DNA from: DASQZT01 sp035638575 | GTDB taxonomy: Bacteria; Acidobacteriota; Terriglobia; Bryobacterales; Bryobacteraceae | Direction of reading: 5' to 3' | DNA length: 64,000 nt | Assembly: GCA_035638575.1 (NCBI GenBank) | Contig: DASQZT010000061.1 | Location: 1 to 64,000, forward strand | Part shown: positions 16,393 through 25,554 of the stretch, one piece after another | Layout of the letters: every line of letters starts with the position of its first letter | Position numbering within the stretch: position 1 is the first letter of the stretch | Made by a program: the position numbers and the translations under genes | The notes under the pieces: generated by a model | The model's database searches: none | What the model saw: the letters and a program-made list of their open reading frames with translations, nothing else | Told to the model about the DNA's origin: nothing

Positions 16393-16998
16393 CTACACGG
16401 ATTCGAGCGACAACACCTCTTCGGCGTCGCCGCCTTCGGCGAGCCGGTCCATCAGCATGGAGCCGTATTCGAATCCCTTGTCGAAGGCCTCGAGGTTGAG
16501 CTTCTGGAGCGCGGGAGGAACGGAATCGGCGACGGCCTGGCGCAGCGCGTCCTGTTCCACCAGCCTGGTGACCGCGCCGAAGAAGCCGACCATCACGATA
16601 TTCAGCACCACCTTGCGGCCCAGCTCTTCGGCCAGGCGCGTGGCGGGAACACCGTAGGCCCGGACGCCGTGGGGGATCCTGTCCACCTTCACCAGCTCGC
16701 GCTCGGTGATCAGGATGCCGCCGGATTTCAGTTGCGGGGCAAACTTGGTGTAGGCCTCCTGGCTCATCACCACGAGCACGTCGGGATGGGTTACATAAGG
16801 ATACAGGATCGGCTCGGTGGAGAGGATGACCTGGGCGCTCGAAGAGCCGCCGCGCGCCTCGGGGCCGAAGCTCTGGGTCATGGTGGCGTAGCCGTCCTGA
16901 AAGATCGCCACGGCTTTGCCGATGACCGCCGCGGCCAGGATGACGCCCTGCCCGCCGAATCCCGCAATTCTGATTTCGGTTAGCATTCGCTGCAACAT
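16393..16998 (-). CDS. korC: 2-oxoacid:ferredoxin oxidoreductase, gamma subunit
   Basis: A 201-residue gamma subunit: EIRIAGFGGQGVILAAAVIGKA, SFGPEARGGSSSAQVILS (the EARGG motif), HPDVLVVMSQEAY and LNIVMVGFFGAVT. Start ATG 16998 has GGAGG 4 nt upstream and overlaps the end of korB by 19 nt; ATG 16986 is an alternative. Last gene of korDABC. The complex converts 2-oxoglutarate (or another 2-oxoacid) and CoA to acyl-CoA, CO2 and reduced ferredoxin, replacing or reversing the TCA-cycle dehydrogenase step. Confidence 0.92.
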   Translation of the reverse strand: MLQRMLTEIRIAGFGGQGVILAAAVIGKAVAIFQDGYATMTQSFGPEARGGSSSAQVILSTEPILYPYVTHPDVLVVMSQEAYTKFAPQLKSGGILITERELVKVDRIPHGVRAYGVPATRLAEELGRKVVLNIVMVGFFGAVTRLVEQDALRQAVADSVPPALQKLNLEAFDKGFEYGSMLMDRLAEGGDAEEVLSLESV

Positions 16999-17882
16999 GA
17001 GACCTCCGGTTCCGCGTAACGGTCGCCCAGCGTTTCGGTCATCTGGGAGCGAAGCAGCTCGAGGTAATCGGGCCGGTCGCGGTCCACGAACTTGCCCACC
17101 ACGATCTCGCCCGATTTGGTCAAGGCGCACTCGCCGGTGGGCGCGCCGTTGCGCACCTTGCTCACTTCCTTGTAAAACTTCATGGCGTCGAGGCCATCGC
17201 CCATCTTGTTGCGGCGCTGGTACAGGGTGGGACAGGGCGAGATGACTTCGATGAAGCAGAAGCCCTTCTTCTTGAACATCTCCTCCATGGACCGGCTGAG
17301 CTGCTTGACGTGATAGGTGGTCCAGCGGGCCACGTAGGACGCCCCGGCCGCCTCGGCAAGCTGCACCAGGTTGAAAGACGGCTCGAATACTCCGTAGGGC
17401 GATGTGGCGCTGATCACCTTGCCCGGCGTGGTGGGGGCCGTCTGGCCGCCGGTCATGGCGTAGGTGAGGTTGTTGACGCAGACCACCTTGAGATCCATGT
17501 TGCGGCGGGCGGCGTGGATGAAGTGGTTGCCGCCGATAGCGAACAGGTCGCCATCGCCCGAATAAACCACCACCTGCAACTCGGGATTGGCCAGCTTCAG
17601 GCCGGTGGCGAAGGGGATGGCGCGCCCGTGGGTGGTGTGGAACGAGTCGAGCCGCGCGTAGCCCGCCACGCGGCCGGTGCAGCCGATGCCGGAGACAATG
17701 GCGACTTTATCGAGGTTGGCCTTGGAGCCGATCAGCGCGCGGGTGAAGCAGTTTACGGTGGTGCCGATGCCGCATCCGGCGCACCAGATGTGCGGCATGC
17801 GGTCCATGCGCAGGAACGGCTCCACGGGGTTGGAGGCCTCGGGCGGAATCTCGTAAGGAATCTCGAGCGTGGTTTCGTTCAT
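16980..17882 (-). CDS. korB: 2-oxoacid:ferredoxin oxidoreductase, beta subunit
   Basis: A 300-residue thiamine-pyrophosphate-binding subunit: HIWCAGCGIGTTVNCF, SGIGCTGRVAGYARLDSFHTTHGRAIPFATG, the TPP/Mg motif YSGDGDLFAIGGNHF...CVNNLTYAMTGGQ, and FIEVISPCPTLYQRRN. The start overlaps the korA stop in ATGA. The C-terminus ends in an unusual cysteine-rich EVSCCSEC. Confidence 0.94.
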   Translation of the reverse strand: MNETTLEIPYEIPPEASNPVEPFLRMDRMPHIWCAGCGIGTTVNCFTRALIGSKANLDKVAIVSGIGCTGRVAGYARLDSFHTTHGRAIPFATGLKLANPELQVVVYSGDGDLFAIGGNHFIHAARRNMDLKVVCVNNLTYAMTGGQTAPTTPGKVISATSPYGVFEPSFNLVQLAEAAGASYVARWTTYHVKQLSRSMEEMFKKKGFCFIEVISPCPTLYQRRNKMGDGLDAMKFYKEVSKVRNGAPTGECALTKSGEIVVGKFVDRDRPDYLELLRSQMTETLGDRYAEPEVSCCSEC

Positions 17883-19036
17883 CGCGCTGCCTCCTCGATG
17901 GCCTTCAGAATGGTTTCGGGATCGTGCACACCGCCGCCAGCGTGACTCACGGGGATGACCCTGGCTTTTCCGGCGGCCGCGCGCTCCACCTCGTAAACCA
18001 TCTGGCCGAGGTTCAGCTCCGGCACGACGAAAGCCTTGACGCGGCCGGCCAGCTCAGCGATGTGCCGGGCAGGGAACGGCCACGCCGAGATGAGGCGGAA
18101 CTTCCCGGCCTTCACGCCCCGGGCGCGGGCCAGTTGGAGCGCCCGTTGCGCTACGCGAGAGGTAATCCCGTAGGAGACCACCACGACGTCGGCGTCTTCC
18201 AGGTCCCCGGTTTCGCAAAGGGCGCGGCCGTTGGCCAGGGGCTTCACTTTATCCACCAGGCGCCGGACCAGCCGATCCTGAGTCTCCACGCTCATGTTGG
18301 GGTAGCCGCGCTCGTCGTGGGTCAGGCCCGTGACGTGGAAGCGGTAGCCATCGCCCGCCTTCACCATGTCGGGCACCAGGTCTTCGCGCGGCTCGAACAG
18401 TTTGAACTCTTCGGGCGGCAGGCTGGTCAGGCGGCGGGGCGTGACTTCGATCTTGTCGGCTGCGGGAATGACCACCTTTTCGGTCATGTGGCCGACGCAT
18501 TCGTCGAGCATCAGCATGACCGGCACGCGGAACTCTTCGGCCAGGTTGAACGCGGTGATGGTGAGGTCGAAGGCCTCCTGCGGGGAGTTGGGGCAGAGCG
18601 CGATGATGCCGTAATCGCCGTGGGAGCCCCAGCGGGCCTGCATCATGTCGGCCTGGGCGGGCAGGGTGGGCAGGCCGGTGGAAGGGCCGCCGCGCTGCAC
18701 GTTGACAAACACGCACGGCGTTTCGGTCATGGCGGCGTAGCCGATGTGCTCCATCATGAGGGAAAAACCGGGGCCGGAGGTGACCGTAAAGGCCTTGGCG
18801 CCAGCCCAAACGGCGCCCTGGATGGCGATGGAAGCGGCCAGCTCATCTTCCATCTGGATGAAGATGCCGCCGACGGTGGGGATCCTGACGGCGAACCGTT
18901 CGACGACTTCGGTGGAAGGCGTGATGGGATATCCTGCGGCAAATCGCGCACCGGCTGCGAGGGATCCCTCACAACAAGCATGATCACCGTCGAGAAAATG
19001 GACACCGGTGAGGACACCGGCTGGATCAGCGTGCAT
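17879..19036 (-). CDS. korA: 2-oxoacid:ferredoxin oxidoreductase, alpha subunit
   Basis: A 385-residue alpha subunit starting MHADPAGVLTGVHFLDGDHA: GARFAAGYPITPSTEVVERFA, IQMEDELAASIAIQGAVWAG, FTVTSGPGFSLMMEHIGYAA, QRGGPSTGLPTLPAQADMMQARWGSHGDY and a C-terminal domain ending LNLGQMVYEVERA. ATG 19036 overlaps the end of the ferredoxin gene by 11 nt. The THGRAIP/GDY-type sequence set is typical of Kor rather than pyruvate oxidoreductases, but the substrate cannot be proven from sequence. Confidence 0.94.
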   Translation of the reverse strand: MHADPAGVLTGVHFLDGDHACCEGSLAAGARFAAGYPITPSTEVVERFAVRIPTVGGIFIQMEDELAASIAIQGAVWAGAKAFTVTSGPGFSLMMEHIGYAAMTETPCVFVNVQRGGPSTGLPTLPAQADMMQARWGSHGDYGIIALCPNSPQEAFDLTITAFNLAEEFRVPVMLMLDECVGHMTEKVVIPAADKIEVTPRRLTSLPPEEFKLFEPREDLVPDMVKAGDGYRFHVTGLTHDERGYPNMSVETQDRLVRRLVDKVKPLANGRALCETGDLEDADVVVVSYGITSRVAQRALQLARARGVKAGKFRLISAWPFPARHIAELAGRVKAFVVPELNLGQMVYEVERAAAGKARVIPVSHAGGGVHDPETILKAIEEAAR

Positions 19037-19244
19037 AGCGGGCTCCGAAGATGGCGAAGTCGGGGCAGTACATGCCGCACAGATCGCAGCCGCTGCACTT
19101 CTCGGCGGCGGTGACGTGCGGGGGATGATACCCCTTGGAATTGAAAGCAGATGAAAGAGATAGAACGTGGGTGGGGCAGAACTCCACACAGAACCCGCAG
19201 CCCTTGCAGCGCTCCACAGTGACGGCGACGAAACCCTTTGCCAT
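19026..19244 (-). CDS. korD: 2[4Fe-4S] ferredoxin subunit of the Kor complex
   Basis: A 72-residue ferredoxin with two cluster motifs, CKGCGFCVEFCP and CSGCDLCGMYCP. Start ATG 19244 (MAKGFVAVTVERC) follows a strong TCAGGAGGGTTTCCT ribosome-binding site. It is the first gene of the minus-strand korDABC operon and passes electrons from the catalytic subunits. Confidence 0.93.
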   Translation of the reverse strand: MAKGFVAVTVERCKGCGFCVEFCPTHVLSLSSAFNSKGYHPPHVTAAEKCSGCDLCGMYCPDFAIFGARYAR

Positions 19245-19717
19245 AGGAAACCCTCCTGATGTGTGTCGGGGATATGCTTGCACGCCAGAGACCATAATGG
19301 AGAATAGGGTCTGCAAGTGTGAGAATTGGCGGAGGGGTGACAGGAGATTTTGCGTGTGGAACGCCTTTTTACCCGCGTTTGCGGGGAGAGACGGCGCGGC
19401 GGGCGGCGGCGTTTGTCGGAATTCAACTGCGGCTCCATCTACCTATATTGTAGGAGGCGAGGCCCGCCGGGCGGCCTGGCGGAAAGCCGGTTTTCCCGTA
19501 AGTCGCTGAACGGTGGAGACTTAGGATTATCTCGCCGAGCTGTCACCGGGTTTCGAGCAGACCCGATTTTCTCTGCCATTCAGCGCAAGCGATTGAAAAC
19601 AAAACCGGTTGGCGATCATAAATCGGGCCGGGCCCCCGGCAGCCGGCAGTTTGGCCGCCGTGTGGGGGATGGCGCGGTTCCGGGACTACACTGAGAGACG
19701 TGGAAGGTGCGTAGGAG
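19245..19717. other. Divergent intergenic region
   Basis: About 470 nt between korD (minus) and the gene at 19718 (plus). It must contain promoters for both. I see no RNA gene, repeat or credible ORF; reading frames crossing it lack family resemblance. Confidence 0.5.
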
Positions 19718-21091
19718 ATGCGCAGGCTATTGCTCCTGGTGGCCGGGCTGGCGGTACGCGCCGCGGCGCAACCGGATCCGAGCGAGTTGCTGCCGCGGGT
19801 CCGCGACAGGGTGCTGCATACGGTGGACCGGCTTCCGCGGTACATGTGCACCCAAACGGTCGACCGGTCGCAGTACGAACCCGACCGGAGCGTTTACGTG
19901 AAGGATTGCGAGGACCTGGAGCTTTCGCGCGACACGCGGTGGAAGCTGGTGCGCACCGCGGCAGACCGCGTCCGGCTGGACGTGGGCGTCGCCTCGGGGC
20001 GCGAGATCTACTCCTGGGTGGGCGAGAACTGGTTCCTGAATCGAAGCCTGTTCGATATCGTGACCGAAGGGAGCATGTCCACGGGATATTTCCAGGGCTT
20101 TCTCGAAGTGGTCTTCCGTTCGGACAACGCGGATTTCTCTTACGCCGGGGAGACCACGGACGGGGGCCGGAAACTTATGGAATACCACTACCGAGTGCCG
20201 CGGGACGCGAGCCACTATATTTTCCGGGGGAGCGGACAGGTGGTGACCACAGCGTACGAAGGGACCGTTCTGGCCGACCCGGAGACGGCGGACCTGGTTC
20301 GCCTGACGGTGCTAACCAGCCACCTGCCCACCGTGACCGGCACGTGCGAAGCGACGACCACCATGTACTACAGCCGCCTCCGGCTGAACGACTCGGATTT
20401 CCTTCTGCCCTCGGAGACGCGCCTGCAAATCAAGGACCTGAACGGGGTGGAAAAGGACAACCGGACGGTGTATTCGGGATGTCACGAATTTCTGGGGGAA
20501 TCCACGCTGAAGTTCGAGGAGCCGCCGGATCGGCCGGCCCAGAAGGCCGCGGCGCCTCGCGCGGAAACGGCCGGCGGCATTCCAGCGAGGCTCCCATTCA
20601 GCCTGGCGCTCGCGGAGGACATCCACGTGGCGACCGCTGCCGCCGGCGAGACGGTCAAGGCAGTGTTGACCACCGATGTGCGGGACCAGTCGAAGAAAGT
20701 GCTGGTGGCGAACCGCACGCCGGTGGTGTGCCGGATTCTGCGGATTCTCCGGTATTATCAGGGCCGGGACAGCCGTGCAGTCGGAAGGCTGGCGCCGTTA
20801 CAGAGCGTGGACCTGCTGCTCCGCCTGGAGGACTTTCGGCTGCCCGCTGGGAATCGGCCCGTTTTCGCGAGGCTGGGCACGGCCGTTCCGGATGCGTCCC
20901 GGCGCCGGCCGGGAACGTTACAGAGCCGGCCGGTGGACCTGGGGCCGTTGAAGGCGATGGGGCAGAACCAGTGGTTCGCGCGCTTCGAGCGCGCGGGGGA
21001 CGACTACGTGATCAAGAGCGGATTGGCATCGCATTGGGTGACTGTGGCGCCGCCGCCGGGCGCGAACCGGGGAGCCTCGGAATCGAGGTAG
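19718..21091 (+). CDS. Secreted protein of unknown function (acidobacterial type)
   Basis: A 457-residue protein with signal peptide MRRLLLLVAGLAVRAAAQ. ATG 19718 follows GTAGGAG. The N-terminal domain has LPRYMCTQTVDR and several conserved-looking aromatic and Cys residues (YVKDCEDLEL, YSGCHEFLGEST); the middle (YYSRLRLNDSDFLLPSETRLQI) looks like an outer-membrane or periplasmic beta-sheet segment; the C-terminal part LPFSLALAEDIHVATAAAGETVKAVLTTDV resembles a domain for charged surface proteins. I recall similar proteins widely in Acidobacteria but no known function. Confidence 0.8.
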   Translation: MRRLLLLVAGLAVRAAAQPDPSELLPRVRDRVLHTVDRLPRYMCTQTVDRSQYEPDRSVYVKDCEDLELSRDTRWKLVRTAADRVRLDVGVASGREIYSWVGENWFLNRSLFDIVTEGSMSTGYFQGFLEVVFRSDNADFSYAGETTDGGRKLMEYHYRVPRDASHYIFRGSGQVVTTAYEGTVLADPETADLVRLTVLTSHLPTVTGTCEATTTMYYSRLRLNDSDFLLPSETRLQIKDLNGVEKDNRTVYSGCHEFLGESTLKFEEPPDRPAQKAAAPRAETAGGIPARLPFSLALAEDIHVATAAAGETVKAVLTTDVRDQSKKVLVANRTPVVCRILRILRYYQGRDSRAVGRLAPLQSVDLLLRLEDFRLPAGNRPVFARLGTAVPDASRRRPGTLQSRPVDLGPLKAMGQNQWFARFERAGDDYVIKSGLASHWVTVAPPPGANRGASESR

Positions 21092-21293
21092 AGCCTCGCG
21101 AATCAGGCCCGCGGAGCGGCGCCCTTCCGCTCGATGGCCTCAGGTCCGGACAGGGGGACGAAGAAATCCTGCCAGACGAGCTTGTTGTCCGACATTCCGT
21201 CTCGTCCAAGTGGCCCTGCCAGTTTCCGGTTACGCCGTTTTTCAGCCATAATCGGAAAGAACCGGCGAATTCATCAGCACAGTGGGGATCGCG

Positions 21294-21884
21294 ATGAAGA
21301 TAATTCGACTGACTCTTTTCGCAGTTGTATGTCTCGCACTGGGCGCAATCGCAGGCCATAAATTTGCCCTTATACAGGAGGAAGATCGGCTGGAGCGAAA
21401 CAAAGCGTTGGTCCGGCGAACCCATACAGCCGTATGGAGCGAACCCAACGTTCCGAAAGCAACTCAGGCAGCGCGCGAACTTTACGCTTCCGCCTTCGTT
21501 CTCCATGACTGGACTGGCGATGATGCTTCTGGCCTTCCTGGTGTTATGAAGAGCGTCTCCGGAATTCGTGCCGATTTCCCGGACTGGTCGGAACGCCTCG
21601 AGTCGATCGTCGCTGAAGGGGATTTTGTCGTCGACCGCTATGTCTCCACGGGTACCCAGGCCCACGACTTGCAGCCCATTCCCCATCACTCCCCTGGGGT
21701 TCCGAGTCGAGGCAAATCCCTGCGGATGCCTGAGATGGCGATGTATCGAGTTGTGGATGGCAAAATCGCCGAACAGTGGGACTTTGCTGATATTTGGGGT
21801 GCAGAGATTCAACTAGGGCTATACGATCCCGATCATTGGACTGAATCCGTCTGCGGCGCTCGTCACGAGCACACAAGCCGTTAA
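21294..21884 (+). CDS. Exported SnoaL-like / ester cyclase-type protein
   Basis: A 196-residue protein. MKIIRLTLFAVVCLALGAIAGH is a signal peptide or anchor. The rest resembles SnoaL-like alpha+beta barrels (ester cyclases): ARELYASAFVLHDW, PGVMKSVSGIRADFPDW, IVAEGDFVVDRYVSTGTQ and MYRVVDGKIAEQWDFADIWG. Family members are small-molecule cyclases or hydrolases of diverse function. ATG 21294 was chosen; an upstream GTG 21282 is also in frame. Confidence 0.75.
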   Translation: MKIIRLTLFAVVCLALGAIAGHKFALIQEEDRLERNKALVRRTHTAVWSEPNVPKATQAARELYASAFVLHDWTGDDASGLPGVMKSVSGIRADFPDWSERLESIVAEGDFVVDRYVSTGTQAHDLQPIPHHSPGVPSRGKSLRMPEMAMYRVVDGKIAEQWDFADIWGAEIQLGLYDPDHWTESVCGARHEHTSR

Positions 21885-22007
21885 GCCGAGTAGCCGATGA
21901 GCCGCTGCTACCGATGCACTCAGTGAATCCGCGGCATTCCTACTCCATCCTGCCTGGGGTCTTTTTTTGGAAAGCATCGGTCCCAAAGCGGCATTAAAAA
22001 TCAATTC

Positions 22008-23206
22008 TAGGTCCTTGACTGCCTGAAAAGATTCTAAAAACCATTTTTATGTAGAATTGTTTTGGCGCATACTCAGGGTATGGGTCGTCCTCCTTTGAAT
22101 ATCGATGTCGCCAAAAAGGATCAGCACGAATTACGCAGGCTGCTGAAGGGCGGGGTGCAACAGGTCCGAGTCGTGCTGCGGGCCTTGGCGCTCTTGCAGT
22201 TAGCAGAGGATGCCAGTGCTAACGCGGATCGCCCAGGTGCTCCCTCTCACCCCACAGGCAATTCGCCGACTCGGCCATCGCTATCAGCAGGCCGGCCTGG
22301 ATGGTGCACTTTACGAGAAACAGCGGCCCGGCGCCGAGGTGCTGGACGCTAACCAGAAACAGCGCATCATCGCGATGGTCTGCAGCGATCCGCCAGAAGG
22401 TCGTGCCCGCTGGACGGTTCGCCTGGTGGCCGAAGAAGCGGTGAAACGTAAACTGGTGCCGCAGGTAGGGAGGGAGACGATTCGGATTCTGCTGCTCCAC
22501 CACGACCTCAAGCCGTGGCGGGAAAAAAATGTGGTGCGTGGCGGATCTCGATGACGAGTACATCGCCAAGATGGAGGACGTGCTGGAGACGTATGAGCGA
22601 CCCTACGATCCGCAGCAACCGGTGGTCTGCGTGGACGAGAAGCCGATTACATTGCACGCTGACGTCGGTCCGGCTTCTCCGGCGGTGCCTGGGCGGGAAG
22701 CCAGACGGGACAATGAATACGAGCGCTGCGGCACAGCCAATGTTTTCTGTGCCGTAGAGCCAAAAGCAGGGCGGCATTTCACCTTCCCCACGCCGGATCG
22801 TTCGGGCTTTGAGTTCGCCCAGGTTGTCGTCACTTTGGCGTTGGCATACCCGCAGGCCCAGACCATTCATCTGGTCATGGACAATCTGAACATCCATCGC
22901 CGCAAATCGCTGAGCGACGTCTTTGGCGCCGAAATGGCTCCTGAGGTCTGGGACCGGTTTACCGTCCACTACACGCCCACCCACGGAAGTTGGCTGAATC
23001 AAGCGGAAATCGAAATCGGGATTTTCTGCCGGCAATGCCTGGGCAGCCGAAGAATCCCCAATCTAAAGACTCTGCGCAGAGAAGCGCGCGCCTGGAATCG
23101 GCGAATGAACCGTGATCGCGTGAAAATCAACTGGAAGTTCGACCGGAAGACTGCTCGCCGCAAGTTTGGTTACAAAACGAACTCTTTCAAGCGGTCATGG
23201 ACCCTA
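22008..23206 (+). mobile_element. IS630-family insertion sequence
   Basis: About 1.2 kb. The ends form imperfect inverted repeats: left CTAGGTCCTTGACTGCCTG at 22007, right (reverse complement) CTAGGGTCCATGACCGCTTG ending at 23207; the TA within CTAG fits the TA target duplication of IS630/Tc1-type elements. The inside encodes an IS630 transposase in three frames. Confidence 0.85.
22080..23203 (+). pseudogene. IS630-family transposase, split over three frames
   Basis: N-terminal helix-turn-helix part (MGRPPLNIDVAKKDQ... VVLRALALLQLAE) is in one frame up to about 22210; the middle (LPLTPQAIRRLGHRYQQAG ... LLLHHDLKPWREK) in the next frame to about 22530; the DDE part (MWCVADLDDEYIAKMEDVL, VVCVDEKPI, LVMDNLNIHRR, HYTPTHGSWLNQAEIEIGIF) in the third. 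D, D and E of the catalytic triad are all present. The second break falls at a run of seven A (22527-22533), where slippage could restore frame; the first lies near 22205-22220 without an obvious slippery run. The last frame runs on through the right end into flanking DNA. Probably inactive unless frameshifting occurs. Confidence 0.85.
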
Positions 23207-23911
23207 GCCCTTCACCTCCATCAGGTTGGGCGGGGGACTTTCACCCCCAAGCTGCTGAGCATGCCCAGCACACAACGTAGCCGCTATCGAGGCGGACGCT
23301 ACGCGTGGGCAAAAGGTGGGCCTCCATTGTTACCTCAACCTTCTTGTTTCGCGGAAGGCGTCGGTGTAGTATCGTTCCGTGGACCGCAGATCAGTCCAGC
23401 CCGCTGCTCCCCGAAAACCCCACTTTGTATGGTACGAAGGCACCAAAACACCATTCCATTCCCATACGTGCCGCGTCCGCCGCAAGCGATAGCGGCTCCC
23501 TTCAAACGGCTCTATCGAAAACGCTTAATTGATCGACAAGGTCCGGAGTTTCCCGTCCGGGCGTTTCCGATAGAGATCTGACGTTTTACTGCGACAACCC
23601 GTTCCGCTCACTTCTTGGCGGGAGTTCCATCCGCGCTGTTCCGCTCCCGGGTCAGCACTCCCAGCATGTCGAATCGTCGGCCACGAAGGCACTCCCATGG
23701 GCAATCGAGGAGGATTCTGCAAGTCCTCTAGCTAGGGAAGGCTTCTGCTCAAGGGGAACTCTCCAAGAGATCGTCGGAGATCCCATGCGATTCGAGACCG
23801 GGCACAGCGGTTGATGCGTTGAGCCCAATCGTTCCTCATGTGTCTTGCTCGTACGCCATATTCAGCCAGCGCAGAATTTCCGCAGCCACATCGCACTCGG
23901 TCGAGAACCGG
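23207..23911. other. Intergenic region with no convincing gene
   Basis: About 700 nt after the insertion sequence. It contains a perfect GGGGG-ACTTTCA-CCCCC hairpin near 23231-23247. No open frame looks like a protein family; it may be debris around the insertion. Confidence 0.5.
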
Positions 23912-24763
23912 TCATGGATTGCGGTTTCCGCCAGTGGGGCCAATGTACCTGTAGATCCGCACATAGTCGATCTGAAAGGCAGCCGGCAAATAGGAATCCA
24001 CCGGGTTGCCGGCATGTCCTTCGAGACTGAAGATGATGTGCCGCGGCATCGTTACGTACTCAGGCGTCGATGACACGTTGTACTCCCAGTACTTGAATCC
24101 GTCGAGGTAGAAGCGCAGCTTCCCGTCTCTGCGTTCGAGGCCATAAGTGTGAAAATCGTAATAGAGGGGCACCGAGGCATCGTAACTTTGGTTTGCATCC
24201 TCAGTATGGACACCCGGCCTGGTAGGCCACCGGTGCAATGTGCTTCGGACTCTGTTTGGAATTCCGACCCTCCCGAGGAGATACTCCTGAATATCGATTT
24301 CCGGATTGGGATTATTCGACTGCTGCAGGGGAAAATTCTGCTCCCAGATGGCGCAGCAGATATTCGCCCTGAAATCGATTGGCTTAGCCCGGACTTCCAA
24401 ATGACTGCCGTTTCCGGGGTCGCTGATCTTTGATTCGAGAAATGCGGAACTGTAGGACTTGCCGTTGAAGTCTTCTTTCCTGGCAGACAGGTTGAGATAT
24501 CCCCCTGAGACCACGATGTTGTTGGAATTGAACGCAAACACTCCGCTCGTCGGGTACCCTGGCTGCGTGCTCCATTTCGTGGTGTCCAGCGATGTTCCGG
24601 AGAATTCGTCGCTTATCTCCGGGATCAGCGTCCAACTCGGCGATGGCGGCTGACCCGCGCTGACCGGCGCCTGCGGCCCTGGCTCAAGCGCCCGCAGATT
24701 CCTCACCGCGTCGAGCGATTGGGAAGCAAGCAGCAAGCCCTTTGCAAAGTCCCTGCGATTCAT
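23912..24763 (-). CDS. Tat-exported glycoside hydrolase family 16 protein
   Basis: A 283-residue protein: MNRRDFAKGLLLASQSLDAV is a Tat signal; the mature part is a GH16 jelly roll with LIPEISDEFSGTSLDTTKW, YLNLSARKED, LESKISDPGNGSHLEVRAK, and the catalytic ExDxxE motif at residues 155-160 (PEIDIQEYL), then YDFHTYGLERRDGKLRFYLDG and FQIDYVRIYRY. GH16 enzymes cut beta-1,3/1,4 glucans or galactans (agarose, porphyran); the NPEIDIQE form recalls agarase/porphyranase branches. Start ATG with AAAGGAGATTCCCG upstream. Confidence 0.92.
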   Translation of the reverse strand: MNRRDFAKGLLLASQSLDAVRNLRALEPGPQAPVSAGQPPSPSWTLIPEISDEFSGTSLDTTKWSTQPGYPTSGVFAFNSNNIVVSGGYLNLSARKEDFNGKSYSSAFLESKISDPGNGSHLEVRAKPIDFRANICCAIWEQNFPLQQSNNPNPEIDIQEYLLGRVGIPNRVRSTLHRWPTRPGVHTEDANQSYDASVPLYYDFHTYGLERRDGKLRFYLDGFKYWEYNVSSTPEYVTMPRHIIFSLEGHAGNPVDSYLPAAFQIDYVRIYRYIGPTGGNRNP

Positions 24764-24795
24764 CGGGAATCTCCTTTCGGAACTGATTCGGTGGA

Positions 24796-24801
24796 ATTAT
24801 A
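24796..24801 (-). promoter_or_regulatory. Candidate -10 box TATAAT for the GH16 gene
   Basis: Perfect TATAAT on the minus strand, 33 nt before the GH16 start codon, with the ribosome-binding site between. No good -35 hexamer is visible. Confidence 0.45.
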
Positions 24802-24941
24802 CTACTACCGACCTGCCCGGTCTCGGCGGCGGAGGCTCGGACTCGAACGTGCCTGCGCCGGCCTTGGGCGCCCCGTGCGCGAGTATAATCCGCATCATCC
24901 TGGTGGAGCCTTGATCTGAGGGAACTTGGATCGATTTCAAT

Positions 24942-25061
24942 ATGGCCCTCTCGCATAAACGCAAATACGCGATGGCGCAATTCAAGGCATTTTGGGAAGC
25001 CGGAAGGCGCTACGCGGAAATGACGAAACGCGCTCCGCTAATTCATCGCGTGGTGGTCTAA
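24942..25061 (+). CDS. Possible 39-residue ORF, unknown
   Basis: ATG 24942 to TAA 25061 encodes a basic, aromatic peptide (MALSHKRKYAMAQFKAFWEA...). A TATAAT lies about 48 nt upstream on the same strand. There is no clear ribosome-binding site and no family match, so it may be chance. Confidence 0.25.
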   Translation: MALSHKRKYAMAQFKAFWEAGRRYAEMTKRAPLIHRVVV

Positions 25062-25384
25062 GCGGTGAACGGCTTGACAGATTTCCCTAGTATAAGCGCG
25101 TGAATGGGCCTGAACGGCCGGATCGAACGCGACACCGCCCACGAATCCGAGGCGAATACCAACGCCCTCGACCGCGGGCTTGAGGTAACCGGCGCCAGGC
25201 GAGGACCCGGACCGCAAAAGCGGCCAAAAACCGGTGTTGCAAACACAGCTACTTAGAGCTAGAACGAGGCTTCGGGCACCTATTTTGCGTCGGTGAAAGG
25301 AGGTTGAACCTCGGCTACCTCCCGACCCCCTGGCGAACGATTCTAGTCCCGGACGGCGATACGGGCACGACGCTCGGACTCCAG

Positions 25385-25554
25385 CAACCTTGGCAGCCAC
25401 GCACCTCCTCGCGACCTTCCTCTATGGAGTGCGGGGCAACGACCCGGTGACGCTATCGGTGGCGATTGCCATCCTCGCGCTGACGGCAACGGCCGCGGGT
25501 TACTTCCCCGCCCGCCGCGACTCGCGCATCGATCCGATGAAGGCGCTTCAGTTC
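25385..25554 (+). pseudogene. Relic of an ADOP/MacB-type permease (C-terminal end)
   Basis: The frame reads LAATHLLATFLYGVRGNDP, then a membrane helix, then GYFPARRDSRIDPMKALQ. This is the standard C-terminal end of acidobacterial FtsX/MacB-like permeases (compare AYIPARRATRVDPMEAL in the intact gene at 35828). Nothing of the rest of the gene is found upstream. It overlaps the end of the TIGR03435 gene. Confidence 0.75.

Noticed and set aside
14272..16983. Very long open frame on the plus strand across the DUF362/AKR/kor region
   Set aside because: It is antisense to three well-supported genes and has low-complexity, High-Ala/Gly/His/Val composition typical of a shadow frame in high-GC DNA.
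23207..23300. Integron attC site
   Set aside because: GTTGGGC matches the core consensus but no matching RYYYAAC partner at the right distance was found and there is no integrase nearby.
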